This document shows positions 8,212-18,759 of a stretch of DNA of 64,000 nucleotides, piece after piece (position 1 is the stretch's first letter; each line of letters begins with the position of its first letter). Source of the stretch: Gammaproteobacteria bacterium CG_4_10_14_0_2_um_filter_38_22 (GTDB lineage: Bacteria; Pseudomonadota; Gammaproteobacteria; Coxiellales; Coxiellaceae); NCBI GenBank assembly GCA_002793195.1, contig PFPT01000068.1, forward strand, positions 19,189 through 83,188, in the 5' to 3' direction. The position numbers and the translations under genes are program-made. Under the pieces are notes generated by a model that saw nothing but the letters and a program-made list of their open reading frames with translations, had not been told where the DNA came from and ran no database searches.

Positions 8212-9510
8212 ATGCAGACACAAACACTACCGTATCAAAAAAATTCAGTTGCACTTTTTGAACAGGTCGCACATCTCCCTTTTGCGGTTTTTCTTGATGG
8301 CGGTGGATCAACACAAACAGCCAGCCGATACGATATTATTTCTGCTGATCCGTTAAGCATACTAGAGAATACAGACGACATTTTTTCACGCATCCAACAA
8401 GCAGTCAGCCAACTGAAAAAAAAAGACCATCCACATCAACCGAGTCCATTGCCTTTTACCGTTGGCGCAATTGGCTATATTGGTTACGATTTAGCGCGAA
8501 CACAAGAAAAAATACCTGCTGTTGCAATTGACGATATTGCAATACCCACGACAATTGTAGGTATTTATAATTGGAGCATTGTCGTTGATCATGTTGCACA
8601 AAAAACTTTTTTAACCACACTGAATTTATCAGTGCAAAAAAAAATACAAACGTTATTGAAAAAAAAACCAGCACTGCAAAAACCATTTTCGATCATCCAA
8701 AAATTTAAATCTAATATGTCAAAAAGCGATTATAAAAAGGCTTTTGATACTATCAAAAAAAATATTATGGCGGGTAATTGTTATCAAGTGAATTTAGCAC
8801 AGCGATTTTCAGCTACATTTAGCGGATCACCTTGGAATGCCTACAAAATGGCACGTGAAAAAAATCCAGCGCCTTACTCTGCTTTTTTTTCACTGATGCA
8901 TGGCGCTATTTTAAGTTTTTCACCAGAGCGCTTTTTAAAAGTCAAAAATGGCATTGTTGAAACCAAACCAATTAAAGGCACCGCCAAACGGTTTTCAAAT
9001 ACTAAGCAAGATAAAAAAGCCGCAGACAATCTATTAAAAAGCGAAAAAGATCGCGCAGAAAACGTAATGATTGTCGATTTATTACGAAATGATTTATCAC
9101 GTACGTGCGCAGATGTCACAGTACAACACTTATGCGCATTAGAAAGTTTTTCAAATGTGCATCACTTAGTCAGCACCATCACAGGAAAACTATCACCTAA
9201 TAAATCACCCTTGGATTTATTGCAATCCTGTTTTCCTGGCGGATCTATTACTGGCGCACCCAAAATTGCTGCGATGAAAATCATTGAATCTATCGAACCA
9301 CATCGACGATCAGCTTATTGTGGCACAATTTTTTATGCTGATATTTTAAATCAATTCGATAGCAATATTTTAATTCGTACCGCTATATGCGATCAAAACA
9401 AAATACATTGCTATGCAGGTGGTGGCATTGTATTTGATTCAGATTGTGAATCAGAATATAGCGAAACACTTTTCAAAATAGAAAAAATAATTAGCGCGCT
9501 ACAAAATTAA
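8212..9510 (+). CDS. pabB: Aminodeoxychorismate synthase component I
   Basis: Converts chorismate plus ammonia to 4-amino-4-deoxychorismate in folate synthesis. The chorismate-binding domain has 'ETKPIKGTAKRF', the PIKGT lysine that separates PabB from TrpE (PIAGT). It also has 'SEKDRAENVMIVDLLRNDLSR' and 'CFPGGSITGAPKIAAMKIIE'. I start it at the ATG at 8212 (MQTQTLPYQKNSVALF; 432 residues), because the longer frame from 8128 runs through tsaB and gives an N-terminus unlike the family. No pabA or pabC is adjacent. Its stop codon shares the bases TTAA with the converging gene at 9507. Confidence 0.95.
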   Translation: MQTQTLPYQKNSVALFEQVAHLPFAVFLDGGGSTQTASRYDIISADPLSILENTDDIFSRIQQAVSQLKKKDHPHQPSPLPFTVGAIGYIGYDLARTQEKIPAVAIDDIAIPTTIVGIYNWSIVVDHVAQKTFLTTLNLSVQKKIQTLLKKKPALQKPFSIIQKFKSNMSKSDYKKAFDTIKKNIMAGNCYQVNLAQRFSATFSGSPWNAYKMAREKNPAPYSAFFSLMHGAILSFSPERFLKVKNGIVETKPIKGTAKRFSNTKQDKKAADNLLKSEKDRAENVMIVDLLRNDLSRTCADVTVQHLCALESFSNVHHLVSTITGKLSPNKSPLDLLQSCFPGGSITGAPKIAAMKIIESIEPHRRSAYCGTIFYADILNQFDSNILIRTAICDQNKIHCYAGGGIVFDSDCESEYSETLFKIEKIISALQN

Positions 9511-10844
9511 AAATCTTTCCAACTGCCAGAAACAACACTGTAACGTGGCCCTAACATCGAGCCATAATAACCACCGTAGGTGTTGATAATATTGCCTGGC
9601 GTATAAGTAATGGTCGTGTTATTTGTTTGCATATCCACTTGACCACCCACCACCACACCATTCACAAATGTGCCACCACTAACTTCCAGTGGACCACTGG
9701 AGAAGAAAATACCATTTAACACAGTTGATGCTGAACTACCTCCCCGATCCAGCCGAATAAAAGCAGTTGAATTGGTATAGATATTTCCATAAATTGTTAC
9801 CGTACCTTTAGAACCCGAAACAATATCCACATTTCCCGTTGTATTAATCACTAAAATCACTGGCGCTACTGCAGTGCCTAATGAAAAAACAGGATCGGGT
9901 TTGATTGTAGTGATTGTAAGGTTGCGATTACCCATATTGATATAAATAATCGCTCCCGCAATACTCGCTGTTGCGTTAACAAAAACAGCCGAGCTACCTG
10001 TACCCGTACATCCTTGAGAAGCAAACGTATCTCCAGGAGTAAAAGTTTTATTACCTGAGCTACAATCAATATTGTAAACAGTAGCTAATGACGAAAAACT
10101 ACTGATTGAACGCCCAATAAAATTGGTTTCAAAATCAGATGTGCTCATGCTGCTTAAATTGGTGTTGTCATGAACAATGTCTTGGCATGTAGTTGGCGCG
10201 GGCGGCGAACCATTATTCAATGTTTTATTGCCAGCACAAGTATAAGGTGAACCCAGCGTTGTAACGGTCGCACTACCGCGGTTTCTCAGACGCACCGTGC
10301 CACCTGCATTAATAGAAGTCTTTGCTTGAGCGGTGTTATTAATCACATCCATGCTATTAGCCATATCAACACTAAAAGTAGAACCGACATCTGTACTACG
10401 TGCAATGACGGCATAGTCAGGCACTCTTTTTAGTAAAGCTGACACGGTATTTGTGCTTGTACCATCTGAATTAACACCGGTTGCGCTTAATGAAATAGTA
10501 TCCGTATTGGTTGCAACACAACCATACCGCATACTAAATGTAGCACCATTGGGTAAAGGTGAATTTGTACCTGCTGATAATGTGTATGTGTTTGTTGCAG
10601 ATGCACAGGATGTTAAACCCGTCACTGTGACTGCTGTTACGTTACTCGCCAAATATCCATAAGCATAATCAAATCCTGCCTGCGCTGCATTTTGCGCGGC
10701 TGCTCGATCATAAATATTTTTATATGTTTTCTGATCTATCACGATCACGCGAGCAGTAAATAGCGTCACCACGGTAACGATCGCCAACACGATCATTGTG
10801 ACCATCAACGCTACCATTCCTTTTTGGCGAAGTGCATGCAACAC
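9507..10844 (-). CDS. PilX-like protein with a pilin-type N-terminus, orphan
   Basis: A 445-residue protein starting at GTG 10844 with AGAGGA 6 nt upstream. The N-terminus MLHALRQKGMVALMVTMIVLAIVTVVTLFTARV is a short basic lead, a Gly and one hydrophobic helix. A 'AAAQNAAQAGFDYAYGYLA' segment follows, as in PilX-type type IV pilus minor components. The rest is Thr/Ser/Asn-rich beta-type sequence, including a late 'GNVDIVSGSKGTVTIYGNIY' stretch suggestive of a repetitive strand fold. The Glu5 of true pilins is absent, as it usually is in the PilX_N family. No other pil gene is nearby. It probably acts at the cell envelope or surface; its partner genes would have to be elsewhere. Confidence 0.65.
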   Translation of the reverse strand: MLHALRQKGMVALMVTMIVLAIVTVVTLFTARVIVIDQKTYKNIYDRAAAQNAAQAGFDYAYGYLASNVTAVTVTGLTSCASATNTYTLSAGTNSPLPNGATFSMRYGCVATNTDTISLSATGVNSDGTSTNTVSALLKRVPDYAVIARSTDVGSTFSVDMANSMDVINNTAQAKTSINAGGTVRLRNRGSATVTTLGSPYTCAGNKTLNNGSPPAPTTCQDIVHDNTNLSSMSTSDFETNFIGRSISSFSSLATVYNIDCSSGNKTFTPGDTFASQGCTGTGSSAVFVNATASIAGAIIYINMGNRNLTITTIKPDPVFSLGTAVAPVILVINTTGNVDIVSGSKGTVTIYGNIYTNSTAFIRLDRGGSSASTVLNGIFFSSGPLEVSGGTFVNGVVVGGQVDMQTNNTTITYTPGNIINTYGGYYGSMLGPRYSVVSGSWKDF

Positions 10845-10898
10845 AGTATTTCCTCTTTACAATGCAAGCAGTCCTACTTAATAATCATAACCTGATTT

Positions 10899-10904
10899 TA
10901 TAAT
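10899..10904 (+). promoter_or_regulatory. Consensus -10 element for xseA
   Basis: A perfect TATAAT lies 19 bp before the xseA ATG, which would give a leader of about 13 nt. No convincing -35 hexamer is seen at 16-18 bp upstream, and no Shine-Dalgarno sequence follows. Confidence 0.45.
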
Positions 10905-10923
10905 AGATACCTTGCGAAATAAT

Positions 10924-12120
10924 ATGAAAATCACTCCTGAACTACCTATTTTGAGCGTCTCAGAATTAAATCACTCAGTCAACACACTGCTTTCACAACA
11001 ATATCAAACTGTTTTAATTACAGGGGAAGTCTCTAATTTATCACGACCCGCATCAGGACACCTCTATTTTTCGCTAAAAGATCATCAAGCGCAAATTCGC
11101 TGTGCTTTATTTCGTTTTCAGCACGCTCAAATCCATTTTGAGCTAGAGAATGGTCAAGCCATTATTGTGCGCGCACAGGTGAGCTTGTATGAACCACGCG
11201 GTGATTTTCAATTAATTGTATCGGATGTGCAATTAGCTGGCGCGGGCGAACTGCAAATTAAATTCGAAAAATTAAAAAATGAATTGGAAAAACGCGGATT
11301 ATTCGATGAGCAACATAAAAAACCATTACCTACCTTTCCCAAAAAAATTGGGGTCATCACCTCCCCTTCTGCTGCGGCATTACAAGATATTATAAAAGTA
11401 CTAAAAAAAAGATTTGTCAGTATTCCCATTGCCGTTTATCCAACCCTTGTGCAAGGTAATCAAGCAGCGATACAAATTGTGACCGCGATTAAAAAAGCGA
11501 ATCAAGACAAAACTTGTGATGTATTAATACTGGCACGCGGCGGTGGATCAATTGAAGACTTATGGCCTTTTAATGAAGCAAACGTAGCACAAGCCATTTT
11601 TGATTCTCAAATTTCTATTATCACAGGTATTGGACACCAAACTGATTTTACCATTGCTGATTTTGTTGCCGATGTTCGTGCACCCACGCCATCGGCTGCT
11701 GCAGCAATCGCATCACCGGACTCCATGGAATTATTGGATTCATTATCGCATTGTTATCAACGTTTACTGCAATGCCTGCGCTCACAATTAAAATCCAATC
11801 AAATGCAGTTATTACATTTACAAAAACGATTACAACATCCTGGTGAAAAACTGCGACTACAAGCACAGCAGCTTGATCAGCTTGAAAATCAACTCCAGCG
11901 TACAATGCAACACAATCTTACTTTTTATCGTGACAAACTCGCTCATGTTGCACAACTACTTGAAAACTTAAGCCCTTTAAAAGTCTTGCAACGCGGGTTT
12001 AGCCTTACACGCAATAAAAAATCGGGGGAACTCATCAAATCAAGTAGCGCTGTATCTGTTGGTGATGAAATTACGACATACTTAAATGAAGGAGAAATTC
12101 ATTCTGTTGTGACAAGTTAA
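10924..12120 (+). CDS. xseA: Exodeoxyribonuclease VII large subunit
   Basis: Catalytic large subunit of ExoVII, degrading single-stranded DNA. The N-terminal OB fold 'ITGEVSNLSRPASGHLYFSLKD' covers about residues 30-100. The catalytic domain carries 'PKKIGVITSPSAAALQDII' and 'LILARGGGSIEDLWPFNE', and a long Gln/Leu-rich coiled coil spans about 255-355, as in the family. The length is 398 residues from the ATG at 10924; an upstream TTG at 10912 is in frame but has no support. The partner xseB is not in this window. Confidence 0.95.
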   Translation: MKITPELPILSVSELNHSVNTLLSQQYQTVLITGEVSNLSRPASGHLYFSLKDHQAQIRCALFRFQHAQIHFELENGQAIIVRAQVSLYEPRGDFQLIVSDVQLAGAGELQIKFEKLKNELEKRGLFDEQHKKPLPTFPKKIGVITSPSAAALQDIIKVLKKRFVSIPIAVYPTLVQGNQAAIQIVTAIKKANQDKTCDVLILARGGGSIEDLWPFNEANVAQAIFDSQISIITGIGHQTDFTIADFVADVRAPTPSAAAAIASPDSMELLDSLSHCYQRLLQCLRSQLKSNQMQLLHLQKRLQHPGEKLRLQAQQLDQLENQLQRTMQHNLTFYRDKLAHVAQLLENLSPLKVLQRGFSLTRNKKSGELIKSSSAVSVGDEITTYLNEGEIHSVVTS

Positions 12121-12155
12121 TATTTCTTTAATTTATATTATGTATTATTCACCGA

Positions 12156-12161
12156 TATAAT
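12156..12161 (+). promoter_or_regulatory. Consensus -10 element before the 12180 gene
   Basis: A perfect TATAAT lies 18 bp before the ATG at 12180, in a very AT-rich gap. The -35 region is only a weak TTATAT. The placement allows a leader of about 12 nt for the first possible ATG or about 39 nt for the second. Confidence 0.35.
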
Positions 12162-12179
12162 GTAATTAAAAGCACGGGA

Positions 12180-12560
12180 ATGGCTAAAAAAACACGAGAA
12201 GATATTATGCGAAAAAACAACACCCCCTCAGAACAAACAAAAACTAGAAAAGCAAAAAAAAGCTCGCCCCAAGCAAGAGAGGGTGCTGAAAAAACAGCTA
12301 AAAATATACTACCAAGAAAGGAAGCAATAACTGAGCTAAAAAGAACGCTCTCAGAGACAGGTTTTTTCCGAACAGGTCAAGCACCAAAGCGACCAATGAG
12401 CAAACAGGCTTGCGGTGATGGACATTACACATCAAGAGTAACATCACAAAATGTATCTCAAGCTCAGTCGAGGATGGCATCACAAAATGCCTCTCAAGCT
12501 CAATCAAGAACAACAACACCACAGCCAGAACAAAGCAGTTTTTCAAAAACCTCATCTTAA
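12180..12560 (+). CDS. Small basic Ser/Gln-rich protein with tandem repeat, unknown
   Basis: Not recognised. The frame gives 126 residues. An alternative start at the ATG at 12207 has a better upstream GAGAAG and gives 117. The N-terminal third is rich in Lys/Arg and Glu. The C-terminal third is Ser/Gln/Thr-rich with two copies of a 12-residue unit (SQNxSQAQSRxx). There is no signal peptide or membrane segment, and it is predicted to be mostly disordered. It lies just upstream of, and possibly with, the AraC-type regulator (20 bp). Low-complexity soluble proteins like this are common among secreted effectors of intracellular relatives, but nothing here proves secretion. Confidence 0.6.
   Translation: MAKKTREDIMRKNNTPSEQTKTRKAKKSSPQAREGAEKTAKNILPRKEAITELKRTLSETGFFRTGQAPKRPMSKQACGDGHYTSRVTSQNVSQAQSRMASQNASQAQSRTTTPQPEQSSFSKTSS
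12442..12513 (+). repeat. Two tandem copies of a 36-bp unit
   Basis: Units at 12442-12477 and 12478-12513 begin catcacaaaatg and share ctcaagctca. The period is a multiple of three and gives the repeated 12-residue peptide in the 12180 gene. The copies have diverged at a few third positions, so the duplication is not brand new. Confidence 0.75.
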
Positions 12561-12580
12561 GTGATCAAAACAAGGAATTT

Positions 12581-13441
12581 ATGACAACGCATGCTGAGCA
12601 AAACTATCAAGAACGCATTCTAAAAGTACTGGTTTATATCCAGAATAATTTAGATCAAACATTGTCATTAGAAGCATTAGCTGAAACGGCGCATTTTTCG
12701 CCGTTTCATTTTCACCGCATTTTTACCGCACACACAGGTGAATCCATAAAAAGCTATATTCGCAGGTTAAGATTAGAGCGTGCAACACGAGATTTATCAC
12801 TGACTGATTTGCCAATCATACAAATTTCAGAACGCGCAGGTTATGAAACACAACAATCTTTTCATCGCGCTTTCAAAGAAGCGTTCAACATAACACCCAA
12901 AGAATTTCGTGACAAAGCAGGCAATGAAATCACCGCATTCCAGCATGAAGAAAAGTTAGCAAAGCGACATCAACCTATCGTGGAAGTCAAAATAATTGAA
13001 CCCATCAAGGTTGCTTTTGCACGACACACTGGCTCTTATAAAGATGTATTTCAATCGTGGTTTAAATTGGTTGGCGAGGTGGGCATGAATCACCTTTTGT
13101 CAGAAAAAACGCTCAAAATCAGCATCCCACATGACGCACCAGAAACCACACCTGAAGATAAAATTCGCTATGATGCTTGCGTCACTATCGATGAATTAAA
13201 AAGTTTTAAACCAAAAGGTCAGGTTGGCATTCAAACATTGCGAGGCGGAAAATATGCCGTGATCACACATCACGGACCGCTAGATACCATTGAATCTACT
13301 TATCAAATTTTATTTGCAATATGGTTACCACAAAGTGGATATGAACCAGCAGACTTTCCAAACTTTATGCTGCATCGCAAAATGCCATTTGTCACACCCG
13401 ACAAAATAGTTGAAACTGATATTTACTTACCTTTGAAATAA
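12581..13441 (+). CDS. AraC-family regulator with GyrI-like effector domain
   Basis: 286 residues. The N-terminal AraC/XylS DNA-binding domain (about 8-110) has two helix-turn-helix units: 'LSLEALAETAHFSPFHFHRIF' and 'PIIQISERAGYETQQSFHRAFKEAFNITPKEFR'. The C-terminal part (about 128-286, 'VEVKIIEPIKVAFARHTGSYKDVFQSW' onward) is a GyrI-like/SOUL small-molecule-binding domain. This is the Rob-like arrangement, usually controlling efflux or stress genes in response to hydrophobic or cationic compounds. AAGGA precedes the ATG. Its targets are unknown; no transporter is adjacent. Confidence 0.92.
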   Translation: MTTHAEQNYQERILKVLVYIQNNLDQTLSLEALAETAHFSPFHFHRIFTAHTGESIKSYIRRLRLERATRDLSLTDLPIIQISERAGYETQQSFHRAFKEAFNITPKEFRDKAGNEITAFQHEEKLAKRHQPIVEVKIIEPIKVAFARHTGSYKDVFQSWFKLVGEVGMNHLLSEKTLKISIPHDAPETTPEDKIRYDACVTIDELKSFKPKGQVGIQTLRGGKYAVITHHGPLDTIESTYQILFAIWLPQSGYEPADFPNFMLHRKMPFVTPDKIVETDIYLPLK

Positions 13442-13467
13442 CATCACCAATTAAACAACGTCTCAAT

Positions 13468-15661
<2,194 letters not shown>

Positions 15662-15662
<1 letters not shown>

Positions 15663-16753
15663 TATGATTGCCCTCCATTGTGATCGGCAGAGCCAGTGCT
15701 ATTTTTTTCTATTTTTTCAGGCTTCTCTTGCTGTTTTAAAAACGCATTCAATGGTAAATACATCATGTTATTTTGATTGCCATCAACAATCACGTTATGT
15801 GTTTTTGATAACATATCTTGCATTGCCTCTAAATATAAACGCTCGCGTGTCACGGTCGGGGCATTTTTATAGGCATGATACAATGCCAAAAAGCGTTCTG
15901 TTTGCCCTGTTGCACGTAACACCACTTCTTGTCTATAAGCGTTCGCTGATTGCGTTAAACGCGCCACTTTTCCCGTTGCCGTTGACGTCACTTGATTCAC
16001 ATAAGCCGATGCTTGGTTAATATAGCGCTGCTCATCTTCACGCGCCTTGATCGCATCATCAAAAGCACCCGTGACTGCTTCAGGTGGTTTTGCAGGCTGT
16101 AATGTCACATCAGTCACAACCAAGCCTGTTTTATAACGAGATAAAACATGGTTAAGCTGCGTTGCTATATTTTCACGCAATGCTGCGCGTCCTTTTGTGA
16201 GCACATCGTTTAAACTCATCTCACCCACCACTTGTCGCAACGCACTCGATGCTGCTTGTTCTAATGCATGCACAGGACGCACAACATCAAACAAATACTG
16301 TTTCGGATCTGCAATGCGATATTGCACAGCTACTGCAACCGACACAATATTTTCATCATTCGTTAACATGTCCGCGCGAAAAGGAAAATTCTGCACTTGC
16401 TGTGTATTGACGATATATCGTGTTTCAATCATCGGCGGGATCCAATGTGGACCTGCATTTTCAACGCCAATGTATTTCCCAAAACGTAAAATAACTGCCT
16501 GTTCTGCTGGTTTTACAATGTAAATGCCTGCCACAATCCAAATAAAAAGAAAAATAGCGACCACCGCACTTATTATTGTACGAAACGACCATGGCAGCGG
16601 ATTACCTGAAGCAGAAGAAGATGGCGATCCTGATGCCGGTTTTTTCACATTGGAAAAAAACTTTTTGATCAACTCAATTAAATCTGGCGGACCTTGTTCG
16701 GGACGTTTCCCCCAAGGATTTTGATTATTCGACCCATCACGTGACATGTACAT
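15662..16753 (-). CDS. hflK: HflK, SPFH-domain partner of FtsH
   Basis: Partner of HflC in controlling FtsH. The cytoplasmic N-terminus is Gly/Pro/Asn-rich ('NNQNPWGKRPEQGPPDLIELIKKFF'), which is diagnostic of HflK. One membrane helix (about 58-80) is followed by the SPFH domain from 'IVKPAEQAVILRFGKY'. The 363-residue protein ends in a disordered Ser/Gly/Gln tail. AGGAG lies 3 nt before the first ATG (16753); a second in-frame ATG at 16747 is equally possible. It lies 22 bp after hflX. Confidence 0.95.
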
Positions 16754-16775
16754 AGTCTCCTGTTTTCAGAACGGG

Positions 16776-18056
16776 TCATGATACACGAAACAACCTTTCG
16801 AAATCCATCTGTTGAATCTCTAAATCCAACAACCAATGGCCTTCGTCATCAATGGCTTCTGATTTCACAACACCCATTTCAAATAATTTCGCGCGCAATT
16901 TTCCCTGATCCGACTGTAATGACACACGACAACGCACAACACGTTTTGTCATTAATTCTAAAATAGCTTGTTGCAATAAATCCAAGCCCCATTTTTTTTG
17001 AGCAGAAACCCAAACGCGTTTTGGATTTTTATTTTTATCATAATCAATACGCGGCTGAAATTGCGAAGACAGATCAATTTTATTCATTACCTGCAATTGC
17101 GGCATGTCATTTGCACCAATTTCATCTAACACAACATTCACATCTTGTATGACTTGTGCGCTATTTTCTGCTTGTGCATCGATCACATGCAATAATAAAT
17201 CTGCTTTACGCGTTTCTTCCAGCGTTGCTTTAAATGCAGCAATCAACTCATGCGGTAATTCCTGAATAAAACCAACCGTATCTGCTAAGACCACCTTACC
17301 TAGCATCGGCAATGCAATATGACGCATTGTAGGATCTAACGTCGCAAACAGTTGATCAGCAACATACACATCTGATTCTGTTAATGCATTAAATAAAGTG
17401 GATTTACCTGCATTTGTATAACCCACCAAAGCAATAGACGGTATAGCAGACCGTTCGCGCGCACGTCTACTTTGCGTGCGCTGTTGAGATACTTTCTCTA
17501 ATTTTTTTTTAATGGCCTTAATACGATTAGCAACCAATCGACGATCTGTTTCTAATTGTGTTTCACCCGGACCACGCAGACCAATGCCGCCTTTTTGTCT
17601 TTCTAAATGCGTCCATCCACGCACCAAACGTGTACTAATATGCTGAAGCTGCGCCAACTCAACTTGTAATTTCCCTTCAAAGGTTCGTGCACGTTGTGAA
17701 AAAATATCTAAAATTAATTCCGCGCGATCCACCACACGACAAGCAAACAACGCTTCACAATTTCTTGCCTGACCAGGCGATAATGCATGATTAAATAAAA
17801 CGGTTTCTATTTTCTCTGCTTTCACGATGCCAGCAATTTCGCTTGCCTTGCCTTCACCAATAAAATATTTCGAATGCGGTGTGTTCATTTTTCCTGTAAT
17901 TATAGATACTATTTCCGCCCCAGCAGAATGCGCAAGCAATTTAAATTCAGATAACATGGATTCAAACTGCGTATCATGATCTGATTGATAAATACGCATT
18001 TGCACAAGCAACGCACGCTCACCGCCTTTTTCACGCGTAATAAAAAATTCTGTCAT
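16776..18056 (-). CDS. hflX: HflX, ribosome-associated GTPase
   Basis: GTPase that splits stalled 70S ribosomes under stress. The N-terminal HflX domain includes 'FNHALSPGQARNCEALFACRVVDRAELILDIFSQRA' and 'LRGPGETQLETDRR'. The G domain has G1 'GYTNAGKST', G3 'DTVGFIQELPHELI' and G4 'NKID'. The length is 426 residues. The start at 18056 has no strong Shine-Dalgarno sequence. In E. coli and many relatives hfq lies directly upstream; here lolD does, so hfq must be elsewhere or absent. Confidence 0.96.
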   Translation of the reverse strand: MTEFFITREKGGERALLVQMRIYQSDHDTQFESMLSEFKLLAHSAGAEIVSIITGKMNTPHSKYFIGEGKASEIAGIVKAEKIETVLFNHALSPGQARNCEALFACRVVDRAELILDIFSQRARTFEGKLQVELAQLQHISTRLVRGWTHLERQKGGIGLRGPGETQLETDRRLVANRIKAIKKKLEKVSQQRTQSRRARERSAIPSIALVGYTNAGKSTLFNALTESDVYVADQLFATLDPTMRHIALPMLGKVVLADTVGFIQELPHELIAAFKATLEETRKADLLLHVIDAQAENSAQVIQDVNVVLDEIGANDMPQLQVMNKIDLSSQFQPRIDYDKNKNPKRVWVSAQKKWGLDLLQQAILELMTKRVVRCRVSLQSDQGKLRAKLFEMGVVKSEAIDDEGHWLLDLEIQQMDFERLFRVS

Positions 18057-18063
18057 GATTCAA

Positions 18064-18759
18064 TTATCTGTTATTGATTATCTGAGGTTTCAAATTGCCA
18101 TTCTCTAATAGCATCACACGATCACATCGTTTTGCTAACGCTTCATTATGCGTAACAATGACAAAACTTGTTTGATGTTCCTGATTGAGTTGCAGCATCA
18201 AATCAAACACAACATCAGATGTTTGATGATCTAAATTACCCGTTGGCTCATCCGCTAAAACACAAGAGGGTTGATGCACTAACGCACGCGCAATGGCAAT
18301 GCGTTGACGCTCACCGCCCGACAATTCTCCGACACGATGTGTCATACGATGCTTTAATCCCACTTTCTCTAAAATGATCGCTGCTTTTTCAAAAGCCATT
18401 TTTTTTGATAGCCCAGCAATCCACAAAGGCATACATACATTTTCAACGGCATTAAATTCGGGTAACAAATGATGGAACTGATAAATAAATCCTAAATATT
18501 GATTACGTAATTCACATTTTTCACGTTCCGATAAGTGAGCAATGGTTTTATTTGCGATAATCACATCACCTTGCGTTGGCGTATCTAACCCGCCCATCAA
18601 TTGCAATAACGTTGATTTTCCAGCACCCGATGCACCTACAATAGCAACCGTTTCGCCAGGCATGATCGTACAATTCAATTGTTCAAACACCGTCACACAC
18701 AGCGCAGCATCATGAAATGTTTTACCCAGCTGCTGGCATTGAATAATGGGATTACTCAT
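18064..18759 (-). CDS. lolD: LolD, lipoprotein-releasing ABC ATPase
   Basis: ATPase that extracts mature lipoproteins from the inner membrane for transfer to LolA. Walker A is GASGAGKST, the signature is LSGGERQRIAIARAL and Walker B is CVLADEPTGNLD. The sequence 'YLGFIYQFHHLLPEFNAVENV' is the LolD-type Q-loop. I start it at the ATG at 18759 (MSNPIIQCQQLGKTF; 231 residues), since the longer frame reads through the lolC end. The start overlaps the lolC stop by 8 bp, indicating coupling. E. coli LolD is 233 residues. Confidence 0.95.
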   Translation of the reverse strand: MSNPIIQCQQLGKTFHDAALCVTVFEQLNCTIMPGETVAIVGASGAGKSTLLQLMGGLDTPTQGDVIIANKTIAHLSEREKCELRNQYLGFIYQFHHLLPEFNAVENVCMPLWIAGLSKKMAFEKAAIILEKVGLKHRMTHRVGELSGGERQRIAIARALVHQPSCVLADEPTGNLDHQTSDVVFDLMLQLNQEHQTSFVIVTHNEALAKRCDRVMLLENGNLKPQIINNR

